Assembly: GCA_022747635.1 (NCBI GenBank)
Contig: JAKTNV010000023.1
Coordinates: 676,501-740,500, forward strand
DNA length: 64,000 bases
Direction: 5' to 3'
From: Hetaerina americana
Taxonomy: Eukaryota > Arthropoda > Insecta > Odonata > Calopterygidae
Of the stretch, positions 22,050 to 33,931 are shown one piece after another. Position 1 is the first letter of the stretch. Each line of letters begins with the position of its first letter. The notes below the pieces were generated by a model that worked only from the letters and a program-made list of their open reading frames with translations, did no database searches and was not told the origin of the DNA. Both the position numbers and the translations under genes were made by a program.

Positions 22050-23400
22050 CTCCCAAAGCCTCGGGTACCAAATCCTTGGCGCAGCATAAAGACGCCGTCC
22101 GTGAACTGTGCGCATCGTAAAGACGGCGGAAATGGCCCCACCGATCACTCTCCGGAGGGGAAGGCGAATCAAGGCACACGAGCACCGTCCGCGAACACCT
22201 TGGCACGGGGAGGGGAGAGAGAGTGATCCCACTTTCTTTGGCGAAGGAAAAGAAAGCCCCCCCACAACCCTCCATCCAGTCTTCGACGCTGAGGAAACCA
22301 TTCAAAGCGAGAGGGAAATAAAGAGGGAGGGGGCTGGATTAGGCAATGGTGCCTCCTCCGCGCTGAGCATAATTGCGGGGATTCGGTTTTGGAAGCGCCA
22401 GTTCTCCTCACCGTGTTGTTCGACTCGCGGTGAATGTCACGCTCACCGTATGAACTCTTAAAGAAAAAGAATGGGCAGGATGGGAGGTTGAACAGCTAGG
22501 GAGGGGGAGAGAGGGCGAGAGAGAGCGGGGAAGGGGGGGATAGAGAAAAGGGGGGGAGAGAAAACTGGCTAGCGAAGGAGCTCGCCTGAGAGCAGCCAGT
22601 CGGCGAGCCTACAATCCGAATGGAATGCTTCCTCCCATTGAAGCGGCAAGAGAGGCGGCTCGGGAAGCGAAGCGGGGGAGGGTAGGAAGGGGAGTGGGGG
22701 GCCGGGGGAAAGCCGAGAGATAGGGGGAAAGGGGAGTAGTAGGGGGGAGGGCGAAAGAGCGACGGTGGGGGAGGAGGATGGGGAAAGAGGAAAGGACGGA
22801 ATGGACGAGGAGCAGGCGAGGGAGAGGAAACGGTCAACGCCGCTGCGCCAGAGTGGATTCCTCAATCCGCGGGGAGGGAGGGGGTTGGTTAAGGACGGTG
22901 GAAAACAGCACATTGCGAGTACGCGAAGGGTTTACGCATCCACTTTTGGGAAATAAAACGGACCGTGTGTGTATATAAAAAACCCAGGTGGGTGGAGGGA
23001 GGTAGGAAGGAAGGACGCGGGAGGAAACGTCGAGCGAGGGAGTTGGAAATAGTGTATCCCTGGGGAGGTAGGGAGCGGAAGCTTGCGTCTTTCCCTTCGC
23101 CAGACAACGGTGAGACTCGCCTCACGATCGATTTCGGCGCGGTGGAGGGAAGGGGGCTGGGCGGTTGATCCGGGGGAGGCGGGAGTGGGGCAGGAGAGGT
23201 GCGAGGGGACGGAAGGGAATGCCGCCTGCCTTCACCTCGGCTGCAGCTCTTCGCCGTCGTGCGGACGGACGGCTCCGCATCGTTCCGTGCGCTCGGAAGA
23301 GGAAGACGCTGGTGCCCCCTCTCTTTATTTTTCGCCCGTCTGAGCCCCAAATAAGAGCGAAGGCAACTAAAGCGGGGAGGTTGCCTCGGGCGAAAATAAC
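22050..23400. promoter_or_regulatory. CpG-rich block with strong purine skew, possible promoter region
   Basis: This is the most GC- and CpG-rich stretch of the window and contrasts sharply with the AT-rich surroundings. From about 22480 to 23080 the plus strand is dominated by G and A (runs such as GGGGAAGGGGGGG), so the minus strand is a long pyrimidine tract. Many overlapping open frames on both strands (for example 22496-22837 and 22889-23350) are low-complexity Pro/Ser or Arg/Gly translations and are not credible genes. A CpG-rich promoter with a 5' UTR exon is possible, but no core promoter element, start codon context or splice site was established. Confidence 0.35.
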
Positions 23401-25115
23401 GTGAAATGCAGCACGTATATCAATTGGAATTTCAAATTCTTGAAAGGCCTGCTACTGTTTCGATCGGATATTGAAACTCTTAGAATATACTAATGCTTCA
23501 AAACCTTTTCGCTCCCCGGGAAGATGTTCCGAGAATGAGATGCGGTCGACAGCGGAAAATAGAACATCCTAAATTCCTAATACTTGGGTTGAGGATAATT
23601 TCACCTTTTTCCCCCGAAGAATGAATTTACAGCAAATCAGCTTTTATTTAACCCTTAAATCCCACACACGGGCGCTCATATAGAAGGATATGTTGCTTCG
23701 GACGTTTCTTCGGCGGGAGGGCAAATACTAGCGGGAAATATTTTCAATCCGCACTGAAAAGTACTCTTCATTCCAATCGGAATTATGGGACCTAATAAGA
23801 TTATACTCGATATTTGATCGTGCGTAAAAAGTCAAATTATTCCGGGAAAATATTTTCCGCATTGTTAGTCTTAATGGCACTTATTCAAATGGCGACGACA
23901 CAATACGATCTTCCCCAGACAGTTTTCATATAAAAACGAAAATCAACGTCTTTATACGTTCTCTCGTGGCGGCGAAGGACTACCATTAAATGTTGCATAA
24001 TAAAATGTCGTTTCCGCGAAAAACGCACGTAATTTACGCAACGATACAAGAGATGTAATGGTGTTAACACGACAGAACCCACCAGCGGCCTTGGTTCAAA
24101 TGACGAAAATTGATTCGTGGGATAAAAAACAGTCGCACTCTCGTAGAATTGGCACCTCAGAACTAATCCCAATAAAGTTTCCAAGTAGGTTACAAAATAT
24201 CAATTAAGAACCTCATGATTTGAAATACAATGCCACATTGACCGCGCAGTCACGATCCAACCACCTCCTATGATAACTTCCCCGCGAAGTATTTCGCAGA
24301 TGTTTTTACTTCGAGCGGCGCCAGGTTGAACCCTTTCCCGGGTGCACGGATGGCTGTGAAGAGGGCTGCCGCAACGCTTCGCCCCCTTCCCGACCCTGAA
24401 GCACCCGGATGCGCCCTGGGGTCCACCTCACTCTCTCTCGCCTCTTTTTCCCGTGGCGTCCGATCCGGAAAATTAACGAAGGAATTATTCGGGAGCCACA
24501 CAACGTCGGCAGATGGGACCTACCTGGAAATATGAGGAAAGCCGAACTAATATATTAAAAAAACACGTTTTATGCCCCCTTCGCCTTCAGCCCTTCAAAC
24601 TTAAAAAATACAGCTCAGGCACTGGCTATACTTTTTACGTCCGCTCTCATTACTACCACACATTGCCATTGATGAAACCGTTTTGCCACAACTGAAAATC
24701 TATGTTACTTAAAATGATGACGTGCGCGTATTTTACGGGCCTTCATTGAACGCGGCGAAATTAGAACACAATACGAACTTCCTCGCAGTCGATTTTTTTT
24801 TCGTTTCAAACAGATTTTGTCGCGTTAGTCGGACGTTCTCAGTTTACGGAGTATTGCTAATGACGATTTCACGCAACAGATATTTATCGCTGGACGAATA
24901 AGTCCGGAACGCCGTGCGAATGACAAGAGTTAAAAACGTTAAGCGAGCATTGACAAGAGAATTTTCATTGTTACAACTAATCGTCGCAACAAACGGCTGC
25001 TTGTTCGGAGGGCACGTGAACCAGAATCTGAATTGGCCCAACTGTTTTTGCATTACTCGAAGACCAAGTAAGATTACTGCATCGGCCAATGATTAATGGC
25101 AATGGTTAATGCCAT
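23401..25115. other. Unassigned DNA
   Basis: No gene or repeat was recognised. A small GC-rich stretch at about 24310-24480 has open frames on both strands but no domains. Confidence 0.4.
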
Positions 25116-25192
25116 TCATCTACATTTACACAACACTAACGTCGACGCAAAGACGCGCGGTGGGGGACGTTAGGGCACCAGCCATGTAAGCG
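25116..25192 (+). repeat. Dispersed repeat family C (CATCTACAT...CACCAGCC), copy 1
   Basis: The copy starts at CATCTACATTTACAC and ends at GGGCACCAGCCATG. The same order of short blocks recurs at 41054-41120, 52596-52670 and, for the first block only, on the minus strand at 53677-53716. It resembles the common arthropod repeat with CATCTACATCTACA followed by CTCCGCAAGCCAC. Confidence 0.5.
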
Positions 25193-25295
25193 CAAATATT
25201 AGTCCATGGATGTATTTGAATAAATATTTGCTCATGAACACAAACACACGCAGATATGCATGCCCGCGTACATTGTGCATTTATTGGCGAGTCTG

Positions 25296-25640
25296 AGTCA
25301 TAATTGGTATTCTACCGGTTAAGTTATTTTGGATGAACACAGACTACAATTATACGGCGATACATTTCTTTTTGCCTCTCCTAACAAAACAAAACCTGAC
25401 ATCCAACGCTACAACGAGTCCCTCTTCATCTCCGTAAACTTCCTTCCCCCTTCATGCCGCCCAACATTCTTTTCCTACCGCTTCCTCGCTTGCCCAACAT
25501 TCTCCCCTCCATCACAGTCTTCAGCACCCCCCTCCCCCGCCCATAAAAATGCCCTGCATTCATCTTTCCAGCCGCCGTTGGATTCCACCAACCGTCCCCT
25601 TTCCACCATTCTCTTCGACCCGATCATTACATTGTGTTCT
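25296..25640 (-). mobile_element. RTE-clade retrotransposon, 3'-terminal fragment (copy 5)
   Basis: Read on the minus strand, this matches the end of copy 2. It contains RGRMLGKRGSGRKR-like coding, then GGAAGTTTACGGAGATGAAG and a 3' UTR ending near TCTACCGGTTAAG (plus-strand orientation, 25311-25323). It defines the family 3' end together with 8545. Open frames over it (25329-25874 on plus, 25475-25810 on minus) are not genes. Confidence 0.75.
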
Positions 25641-28496
25641 TTAATTAAATATATTCGAGTGCAAGGGTACGATTTTGTTACGCTAGCGCATCGTGCAGAG
25701 GGAGAGCAACAACTTGAAACTTTTAAAAGACGCGTACCTTTCATATTTTGCATTATTCCACCTTTGCATGTATTTCTTCCACAGACAACGGACAAACTAA
25801 TGAATCCCATTTTTATTTATTTGTTCATGATGACTCGTTTAACTATTGTAATATTCAGTCTTGTAGCTTATTAAATCATTAATTTCTTACTCATTGCGAC
25901 AAGGAGTCAAGTAGAGAAATGGACTAGAAAATTGTACTAAAACGAGAGAGAGGGGCGTTGGTTCGCTTTAGTTAGGCCACTTTTAAAATACGCGGCAAGT
26001 ATTGGGGATTGATTGGACGTAAGACTAATTAAAGGATTAGATAGCGGCTCAGAGGGTAACCACAAGGTTTGTAAAAAATTGTTTCGAGCGGCGTGGCGGT
26101 TGGCATTAGGCGGAGAGCCCCTTGATTTGCGAAAAGAGTATGCGAACCATTAAGACTTGCACCAAAGATACCGAGCACGTGAGTTTCCCGTCGAACCAGA
26201 GGGAATGCTCTGGCCACCGAAATATGTTTTAAGATTCGGCCACCAGGATAAAAGAAGAGAGACGGAAACACTGTTACAGGAAAACCAAATACTCGTTCTT
26301 TCCCCGCAATATACGCATTCACAACAAATTCGGATCAAAGAGCCCGAAAAACTGAAATCTACTAGCATTTGATGAATTGACTCAACGTTGAAATTTTTTT
26401 GGTGATGTACACAGGCGTATATGTGGATAGGAACTTTTGTACATGAAGTTGGTACTTTTCTGCTCATAATCAAGTGTAGCTACTCATCCTGCAAGTAGAG
26501 CCGGTGCCCTCACCACGGCAAACTTCCTTGCGGCGGCTTGTGGGGGGTCGTGCTGAGCAGATGAATGAGTAGGCTAAAAAGGCTCGTTCTCACCCCGTAT
26601 AAGAAACAATTATCAATCGACTACTTAGCCAACACTTCTAAAAACAATTGACAATAATATAAATAATTGTTTTATTAACTTTTACTCGAAAATAATTCAT
26701 TTAAAGCCTGATAATACCATACTCCAAAACCCCCAGACCAGAGAATATTACCGCAAGAGGAATGAAGGAGCTCTCGTTTGAGGTTTTGGAAGTTAGGATT
26801 TGATAAATACACATTGTAATCGGATTTCGTGACTGGTTTTAATTTCTTACAAAAACGCATGCACAAGCCATTTACTACATCACAACACACTGATCATACG
26901 AAATCTGAACTCCTGATTACAACAGCGAATTCGAATTTGTAGAATTCCTACTTTTTAAATTTATTCCGGTCCTTTAACTGTGGGATGTATGCCTTACATA
27001 AGTATAATATTCTAAACAAGAGGAGATTCAGAAGAAATGTCGCTGACCAAAAAACATATTTCTCGGGTGAGTAAAAAAGGGATCTCAATAAAAAAATCCC
27101 TTGGATCACACGAGATGTTACTTGAAGGATACATTCCCACTTCTTTAATAACCACTTCTCATCTCATCCCACACCCTTTTCTACTGCTAAATAAAACCCA
27201 AGTTTTCTAGTCATCCAGCCTTGAGCTCCTGGTCCGCCCTTCCTCCCACCCGTAATTACTTACGCACCGTCGTCGGCTCGTTTGACCTTCTGTGTCACAC
27301 ATCCTCTCCCCCACCGACCACCACCAAGCCCCAGCACCACGGGCATCCCCTCCCGTTAAGTCTGGTGGAGCACGGAATTCGATGAACACACACGCCTCGG
27401 CCACATTTACTGTCGCCCGACTTCCACGCTTCCGATGTCGTCCCACTCTCGCCCACGTCGCCCTGCCTTGTCACGGTGTCCTCACACCGCTTCCACGTGG
27501 CACTGTCTCTTGAGAAATGAAATTCTGGTTTCAATTATTACGCCAAAACTTACCTCATCCCGAGCGCCTCTTTTAAACCGCCGTGAAATGCCCTCAGAGC
27601 GCAGGCCTCGGAGAAAACTTCGGGCAGTGGTACCGGTCCACACCCACCAACAACATTATTTTTAAAGGCTAAGAATACGGATGCTACGGGTTGTGTGACC
27701 AAATAATAACCTTGAAAAAAGCTAAATCCGCAACAAAGGCTTCCGTTAGAGCTTGATATTGTCACCCACAACGATTGATTTACACCAAAAATATGCCAAA
27801 CTTGGCATTATACGAAAAACTTATGTTCTAAAGTTTATTATCATTACAACACGTTTTTGGGAATGAAACCGTGAAGTTACTATGTTCATTACAGAAAAAA
27901 ATCGAAACTTTAATCGCTTGAGGATTATTTAAAACCTTGATCCAGAAAGCTGTGACAAAACTAATATGATGACTGAATAATAAACTCAAAGTTATCCCTA
28001 AAATATATTTTTCCCCGTCGCCACACGCCCCGAAGCGGCTCGAGGGCAAGGCGTCGACGCAGACGCTCTCTGACCTGGTTTCGATGTTGCCACATTGAAC
28101 AATCCAGAGCAAAATAAAAGCCAGCATCGTGGAAGACTGCTGGCGATCTGTTCATTTTTACCAACAAGATTTTTACCACATAGAGGCAGAAACAGTACCT
28201 ATATTAAACAAATTTGAAAAATTAAAATTGAATCTCAACTAATCAAGTTTAACTGCGACCTGCTCCCAGCATTACCGCATCATGATAAAGCCTTGGATAA
28301 TGATGTAAACGCTAAAAGAAGGCTCTAATAAAACTTCGATAATGGAAAATATCAGTTTAATTTTTCGTCATTCCTATTTAACTTTTTTACCCTTTCTTCG
28401 TGAAAATTGTTGCAAAGGAAACTGATTGGAAATTAATGAGATACTAAAGGAAGTATGCATCTAGACATGGCATTGATAAAGGGCGATCATCCCCAC
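25641..28496. other. Unassigned DNA
   Basis: No supported gene. A GC-richer region at 27200-27540 has open frames on both strands with no domain content. Confidence 0.4.
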
Positions 28497-28625
28497 TACC
28501 CTCGTCGTGGTGAGAGATCTTTCGATCCGATAACCAGTAGGGCCGCACGCTGTACGCATCACGTTCCTTCCTCAGTGAGGCGGTCACAAAAGGGTCTTTT
28601 CCCAGTAGGGCGGATATTTGATGTG
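28497..28625 (+). repeat. Degenerate RTE 5' UTR relic
   Basis: Blocks such as GTCGTGGTGAG, TTCCTCAGTGAGGCGG and CCCAGTAGGGCGG lie in the same order as in the 5' UTRs of the copies at 2192, 11577 and 47606. No coding region follows, so only a 5' UTR scrap is left. The match is partial and the call is tentative. Confidence 0.4.
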
Positions 28626-29639
28626 ACCTGCTTACATGCAATGCTGCGGAAAGCAAAAGTAATTAACTCAGTTAATTTCCCGTCACACAAATACTGGCAG
28701 TATCAAATGTACAACGAACTCAGGTTACCAAGCGATCCTTTACTTCCTGGGCACATCCCATCACTGTTTGGATCCGTCAGAAATTCGACCTATCGAAATA
28801 ACGCTGGAAGTTGAACGTTCAAATTTTATACGAGAACACGCCATCACTAACGTTTGGATAAAGTTCTTAGAATAATTATTGAGTACTTCCTATACTTAGA
28901 CAATTATACAATAGATTTCAAAACGGTATCGATGGTTGACATTCTTTATACCGAATGGAGAGGGGGGACACGAACCAAAAATAAGGTAGAATGCCTCCCG
29001 GCGTCCTGATGCGGAATGCAATGAATGTGCGAATGTGCACGAACACGATATGAAATTCCATTCACTCGATTGCACCGTAATGTCGATCTAATGAGACTTT
29101 TGTGGTATTCCAGCTACATCGCAGAACGAGGCTCGTCCACGACCTCAACCAGATGAAAGGCGAAAAGTCGCACAGCCTCCTGAAATGGAACCTACATCAT
29201 TGAAAGGGGCAATAAGGAAAGCCATAACTCCATCCGTCCCTTCAATAATATCACTTTGCAACAGAACCAGCACTCAACCATACTGCAAGATAAAATACGT
29301 AGTTTTCAGAGGAAATGAAGTGAAATGTATCCAACAACGCATCGCAATTAGGAAATAACTTACTTAAAAATTCGTATGTCTTCCACAACTGATACTCACT
29401 TATGCATACAATCTCACTTACTAACTTTACTTACTCTTGCATCTTAATAAATTATCTGCTTTAAATTGGGAATTCCCTTCCAACCATCAAGTTACGTTGT
29501 CGCACCCCGTACATCCCACAATTCTCACAGGTGAGTAAATATCCTACGATAAGTTTCCTAATCCTATTAGTAGTTTCAGCTACGTTTTGAGTTAATTTTC
29601 TCGATAAATAAAGAACCGCGAATGGGAACTCGTGGGCGG
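28626..29639. other. Unassigned DNA
   Basis: No gene or repeat was recognised here. Confidence 0.4.
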
Positions 29640-30260
29640 AAGGGTTGACGAGCCTCACTTTGAGAGCGAAAAATGCAGATTTTCCCATCACAGGTTGGAG
29701 GATCGCAAAAAGAGAGACCTCTCTCGCTCTGGCTCAGCGGGAGCTATCTTCTCCCGCGGAAGTAGAACCAGAAAACGCGCCCAACTCGAGCTCACCTCAC
29801 ATTTCCCTCGCTAAAATTGAATCCCGACTAGATTTGCTTAACGCTGCGGCAGGAAAAACCTTTGCCGTAAAAACTCTCGGGGAGGAGTGGGCGGTTAGCG
29901 ATATTTCGCGGCGGTGGAAAGGGGCAAAGGAGAGCGAGGGAGAAATGAGAGGACGGAGCTGCAAGGGGCGTGGAGGAGGCGAGGCGTTTTGTTTTGACAG
30001 GGCGGCTCTCGGAGGATTAAAAGGAATGTTATAAGAGGGCCGTGACGGAGGGAGGAAGAGAAGAAGAGAAAGGAAGGGAGGGAGGGAGAAAAAGGGGGAA
30101 GAGCGGGTGAATGGAACAGGACGCCGACGGCGGGAAAGGAATGTCAACCCGGGAGGCATGACCCGCGTTCGGCGGGCGGGAGGCATTTTCAGGGCCGGGT
30201 CGCCGCCTCCTTCGCCTGAAATCAGTGGCGGCCAGTTCTCCCGTAAGCTGACACACGTGT
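29640..30260. promoter_or_regulatory. CpG-rich block with purine-rich core
   Basis: The composition matches the block at 22050-23400: CpG-rich ends and a GGAGGGAGGGAG-type purine run at about 30040-30100. Open frames on both strands (29645-30034 on plus, 29797-30297 on minus) are compositional. A promoter or enhancer role is only a possibility. Confidence 0.3.
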
Positions 30261-30791
30261 GCCGACGATCAATCATCTCAACCACCGCCTTTACCACGTA
30301 GATACTCTTAGCTTCTCAGCGAGCGTCCGTTAATAGCGAGTATGTGTACTTTCATGGAAAATCGCTTTCTTTCACGCAATCCCACGTAACATTCACGGAA
30401 GTCCACAATACGTCGGTAGATTAAGCCAAACAGGAAAAATTGGGGGTTTACTCTCAGCACCGACGACTTTAATAGCTATTTCTTCCATCGCACGGTTCTT
30501 GATAAAAAATAAATGGATGGACGCCCAAGAAATCGTCGAGGAAAAACCAACGATCTTCAGGGCCCGTCGTTACATTGACAATAACCTCCTTCTTAGGCCC
30601 TGCGGACGGGACTCTTATTTTTGCTGCGAATCTCAATCTTCCTTCCTCGACATATTTCACTTCTTCCATGTCAGATCCCTATGGAAATTTCAAAGATATA
30701 CGCGCTTACCTCCTAAATAATGCATTTACCGAATCCGTCCAGGAAAAACCACCAGAAAAGCACCGCATATATAAGGCCAACAACAAATGCC
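30261..30791. other. Unassigned DNA left of the Jockey-type element
   Basis: Open frames on both strands around 30469-30808 do not show known domains. The stretch may be host DNA or an unrecognised part of the element's 5' region. Confidence 0.35.
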
Positions 30792-30805
30792 ACAAGGTCT
30801 CCCAC
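30792..30805. repeat. Candidate target-site duplication of the Jockey-type element, left copy
   Basis: ACAAGGTCTCCCAC occurs here and again at 37144-37157. The two copies bracket the element's 5' UTR and 3' UTR and fit the size of a non-LTR target duplication. The right copy does not follow a clean poly-A end, so the assignment remains tentative. Confidence 0.45.
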
Positions 30806-30878
30806 TGAAGACTGAAGACTGAGACTGAGATACTCACTGAAGACTCATACTGGACTGGAGAATCTCCTGCTGATACTA

Positions 30879-31525
30879 CTCTCCTGCTTACGGACCTGGA
30901 CCTCTTGGACTATTCTCTCACAGCGCTGATTCCTGGTTGGAAGTACTTCGGAACCAGTATTGGACAACCTTTGACCTCGCCTGTTTGATTATTCCATACT
31001 CTCCTGCACACCGACCCGGACCTCCTGGACTACTCCTCTCTCCTTGTACCAACACCTGTGGACTGTTGGAACATTTTTACTTCCTGAAGTGGACGGCCCT
31101 TTTAAGGACCAAGTCATCTCAGTAGCAGCCAGCCCTCCCGTGACTCCAAACTCGTCTCGAGACTGGGTTTCTTCAGAGACTCCGCATTCCTGCCGTGTAC
31201 AACCTCCTGAATACTGACTACACCTCTTGGTCAACCCTAATCAACGACGCCGATTCTTGTTTGCCGAAATAATTTCGGTACCAGAATCGGGCAGCGCCTG
31301 ACCTCACCGTGTGCTGCTGTGTACTCTTCTGCTCACCGACGCCCACCTACTGGTCAACTCTGCTCTCCTAGCAACAACCCCCGCGAACTGCAAAAATTGG
31401 AACATCCTGTGAGGTGGACGGCCCTTTTCAGGACCAAGTCGCCTCGGCTGCAGCCAGCGCTCCCGCAGTGTACGGCCCTCCTAGGACCAAGCCGTCTTAG
31501 CTACACCAACGCTCCGGCATATCTG
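30879..31525 (+). promoter_or_regulatory. Tandem degenerate monomers in the Jockey 5' UTR
   Basis: Blocks recur at a spacing of about 325 bp. GACGGCCCTTTTAAGGACCA at about 31091 matches GACGGCCCTTTTCAGGACCA at about 31415 and, more weakly, the block at about 31480. The stretch from about 31001 with ACCGACCCGGACCTCCTGG matches about 31326. GGAACCAGTATTGGACAACC at 30951 matches GTACCAGAATCGGGCAGCGC at about 31279. Tandem 5' monomers often act as internal promoters in non-LTR elements; that role is inferred here. Confidence 0.7.
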
Positions 31526-32034
31526 GTATAAACCATCCAGTTGTCGTGACGTCCGGTGGGGAGGGCTAACTAGATCCCTCTTCTCACCACCGGATGGTGC
31601 ACGGCTGCTGACACACACTGGTCGTCTTGTTCGGGAAAACCAGGCAGAGGGCTTGCACCTCCACTGCATGCCTGGTGGAACCGAAGGGTCCACTTATTAG
31701 GGTAACACATAGCCCTACTCAAGTCCGCTTCCACCTACCTAATTCCTTGGTTATATACTTACCTTGATTCTGCCCTCACCCAGACCCCCATAATGGGAAA
31801 AAATGACTCTGACGACCCTGACAACCCTGATTCCCCGTCTTCAATTTCCTCGTTCTCCTGCAACAATTCCCCTTCCTCTGCCAACTCCAAATCATCATCC
31901 TCCGATGACGACTGTAACCCTGGTCCTCATCCTTCTCATCCTACGGACATGACTCCGAAGATAGTCACCCGACTTGCTAAGCGTCTCCAACAGGAAGACC
32001 CCAAACCCAAAAGAGCTCTCCCATCTAAGAAAAC

Positions 32035-32045
32035 TAAACCTCGAG
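32035..32045. repeat. SINE target-site duplication, left copy (TAAACCTCGAG)
   Basis: Perfect 11-bp repeat; the right copy is at 32358-32368. The pair brackets the nested SINE exactly and proves retrotransposition into ORF1. Confidence 0.97.
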
Positions 32046-32357
32046 TAGTAGTAGTAGTTTTGATGGGAGGCGACCGACAGCTAAGGTCATTTGCGCCATA
32101 GGGGAAGGACAGGAAAGGATGAAGGGTGGAGAGAAACCCGGCGTCGGCATTAGCCTACTCTTTACGAAAGGCGCCAAGGGGTCCGCGGCTTAACGTCCCA
32201 TCCGACGGACGGCGTACTCACTCAAAGTGCCCTCCACAAAGCACCTCAAGTAGGGATCGAGATACCTCTGAAAAATATTCAACACCGCCGGGATTTGAAC
32301 CCACGCCCTCAGGGTGGGAAGCCAGTACGTTAGCCCCCGCACCATCTCGATCCCCCC
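32046..32357 (-). repeat. SINE family A, copy 2, nested in Jockey ORF1
   Basis: On the minus strand the SINE starts at 32357 with GGGGGGATCGAGATGG. Its tRNA-like head carries a B-box-like GGGTTCAAATCCCGG, and the body has GTCGGATGGGACGTTAA and GTAGGCTAATGCCGACGCC. It ends in a CTA-repeat tail at 32046. The flanking 11-bp duplication fixes both ends, giving a unit of 312 bp for this family. Young age is suggested by the perfect duplication. Insertion occurred after the Jockey element. Confidence 0.96.
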
Positions 32358-33931
32358 TAAACCTCGAGCGGCCGCTCCTGTACCCAGCAAGGAAATCACC
32401 CTTCAAGCTCCCGCGTCCCCGTAGCAGATTGTGGAAGACCAGCTGCAACCAATGAAGCTGCCGATGAAGCACCGGCCCAAGACACCTCTAATTCCCAGGC
32501 CATTAACACTCCCGCATCGCCTACCTCCGGAACATTGTCACCCTCCAGCAATATCCCGCTGGACACCGAGCCTGCGACCCAGATAACTGCTGCTGAAGAT
32601 GGCTGGAAAACAGTTTCTAAGAAAAATAAATTCTCCTGTTCCCCTGTTCCCAGTATCCCTTCTGACGCAACCCTTCCACTTGAATCTCGTCCTACCAAAA
32701 ACCTACCGCCTATTCGCCTGTCCGCAACCCAATCCTATCAGAAGTACATTATCCAGCTTATCCGTCTAACCAATTACCAACCTCGCATATCCTACAATAA
32801 CTCCTATATAAATATCCACCCGAAATCTCCATCCGACCACCGTAAGATTAGATCCTTCCTAGATTCAAATCACCTCTCCTATTTCACCAATCCCATCCCC
32901 TCCGAAAGACGTCGAGCCTTCATAATAAAAGGCATACCTCCCATCACCTCGACCAAACAGGTATCCAAAGACCTGGACGAAGCTGGCTTTACCTTAAGAG
33001 GCATAGTAAAAATGCAGTCTGACCTCCACCAAGCCTCCTCCTTTACCCATCTAAAAGTCACATTAGAGGACCCTTCGCGAGAGAGCGATCTGCTTAACCT
33101 CAAGTCATACTGCGGTATTGACATTAAAATTGAAGAGTTCATTCCCTCCGTCGATCCCGCACAGTGCGTCCAATGCCAGCGCTTTGGCCACACTAAGAAC
33201 TACTGTCGTCTCCCACTCAGATGCCGAAAATGCGGCAACAATCACTATAAATCTAATTGCCCGCTCCCCGCCGACAGTCCCAGCTACTGCTGTAACTGCG
33301 GTGGTCAGCATGCAGCAACTTATCGCGGCTGCCCAGTATTTCTCGAAGCCAAGGCTCGGAAATTAGGCCAACCTCTACCTACTCCTGACCCCGGACCCGC
33401 ATTATCCCTCTTCCCCCACCCGCTGAAAACTTCTGGGACAAAAGAATTGCAGCCAGTAATAGGAAGGTTCAAACTAACCCCTACATTGATGAATTCCCCC
33501 CTATTCCCCCACCTCCATCATCTACACCCCCTGTAACTCCATTCATTTGCCCTCCTCCTCCAGAACTACCCTACCTACCCCCGCCACCGCCACTTCTATA
33601 CTATGGCGAGGATATCCTAGGACTTAAAGTCATACCCCCCCTCCTTCATTTCAAGACACAAAAACAATTCCTTCATCCCTCACACTGCTTCCTGATCCTC
33701 AACTTCCCCAATTGATTGACCACACACCACACCCACTCTCCCTTCAACCTGTTACTACTCACATACCTGCCTCCCACCTCACCTCTGATCCCTCCTCTCC
33801 TCTTTTTAACTGGCCGGCATTAATTCAAAGAACTACCGTATTTCTTGCAAAATTACTCAGTTCCCCGGCCCACGAACGGGCGGTTTTATTCCTTAACTTC
33901 TTCTCCTCCTTAGCTTCTTCTCTTCTGAACT

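Noticed and set aside
22496..23350. Pro/Ser-rich and Arg/Gly-rich proteins in the CpG-rich block
   Set aside because: Frames overlap on both strands and reflect GA/CT-rich DNA; no domains or splice context.
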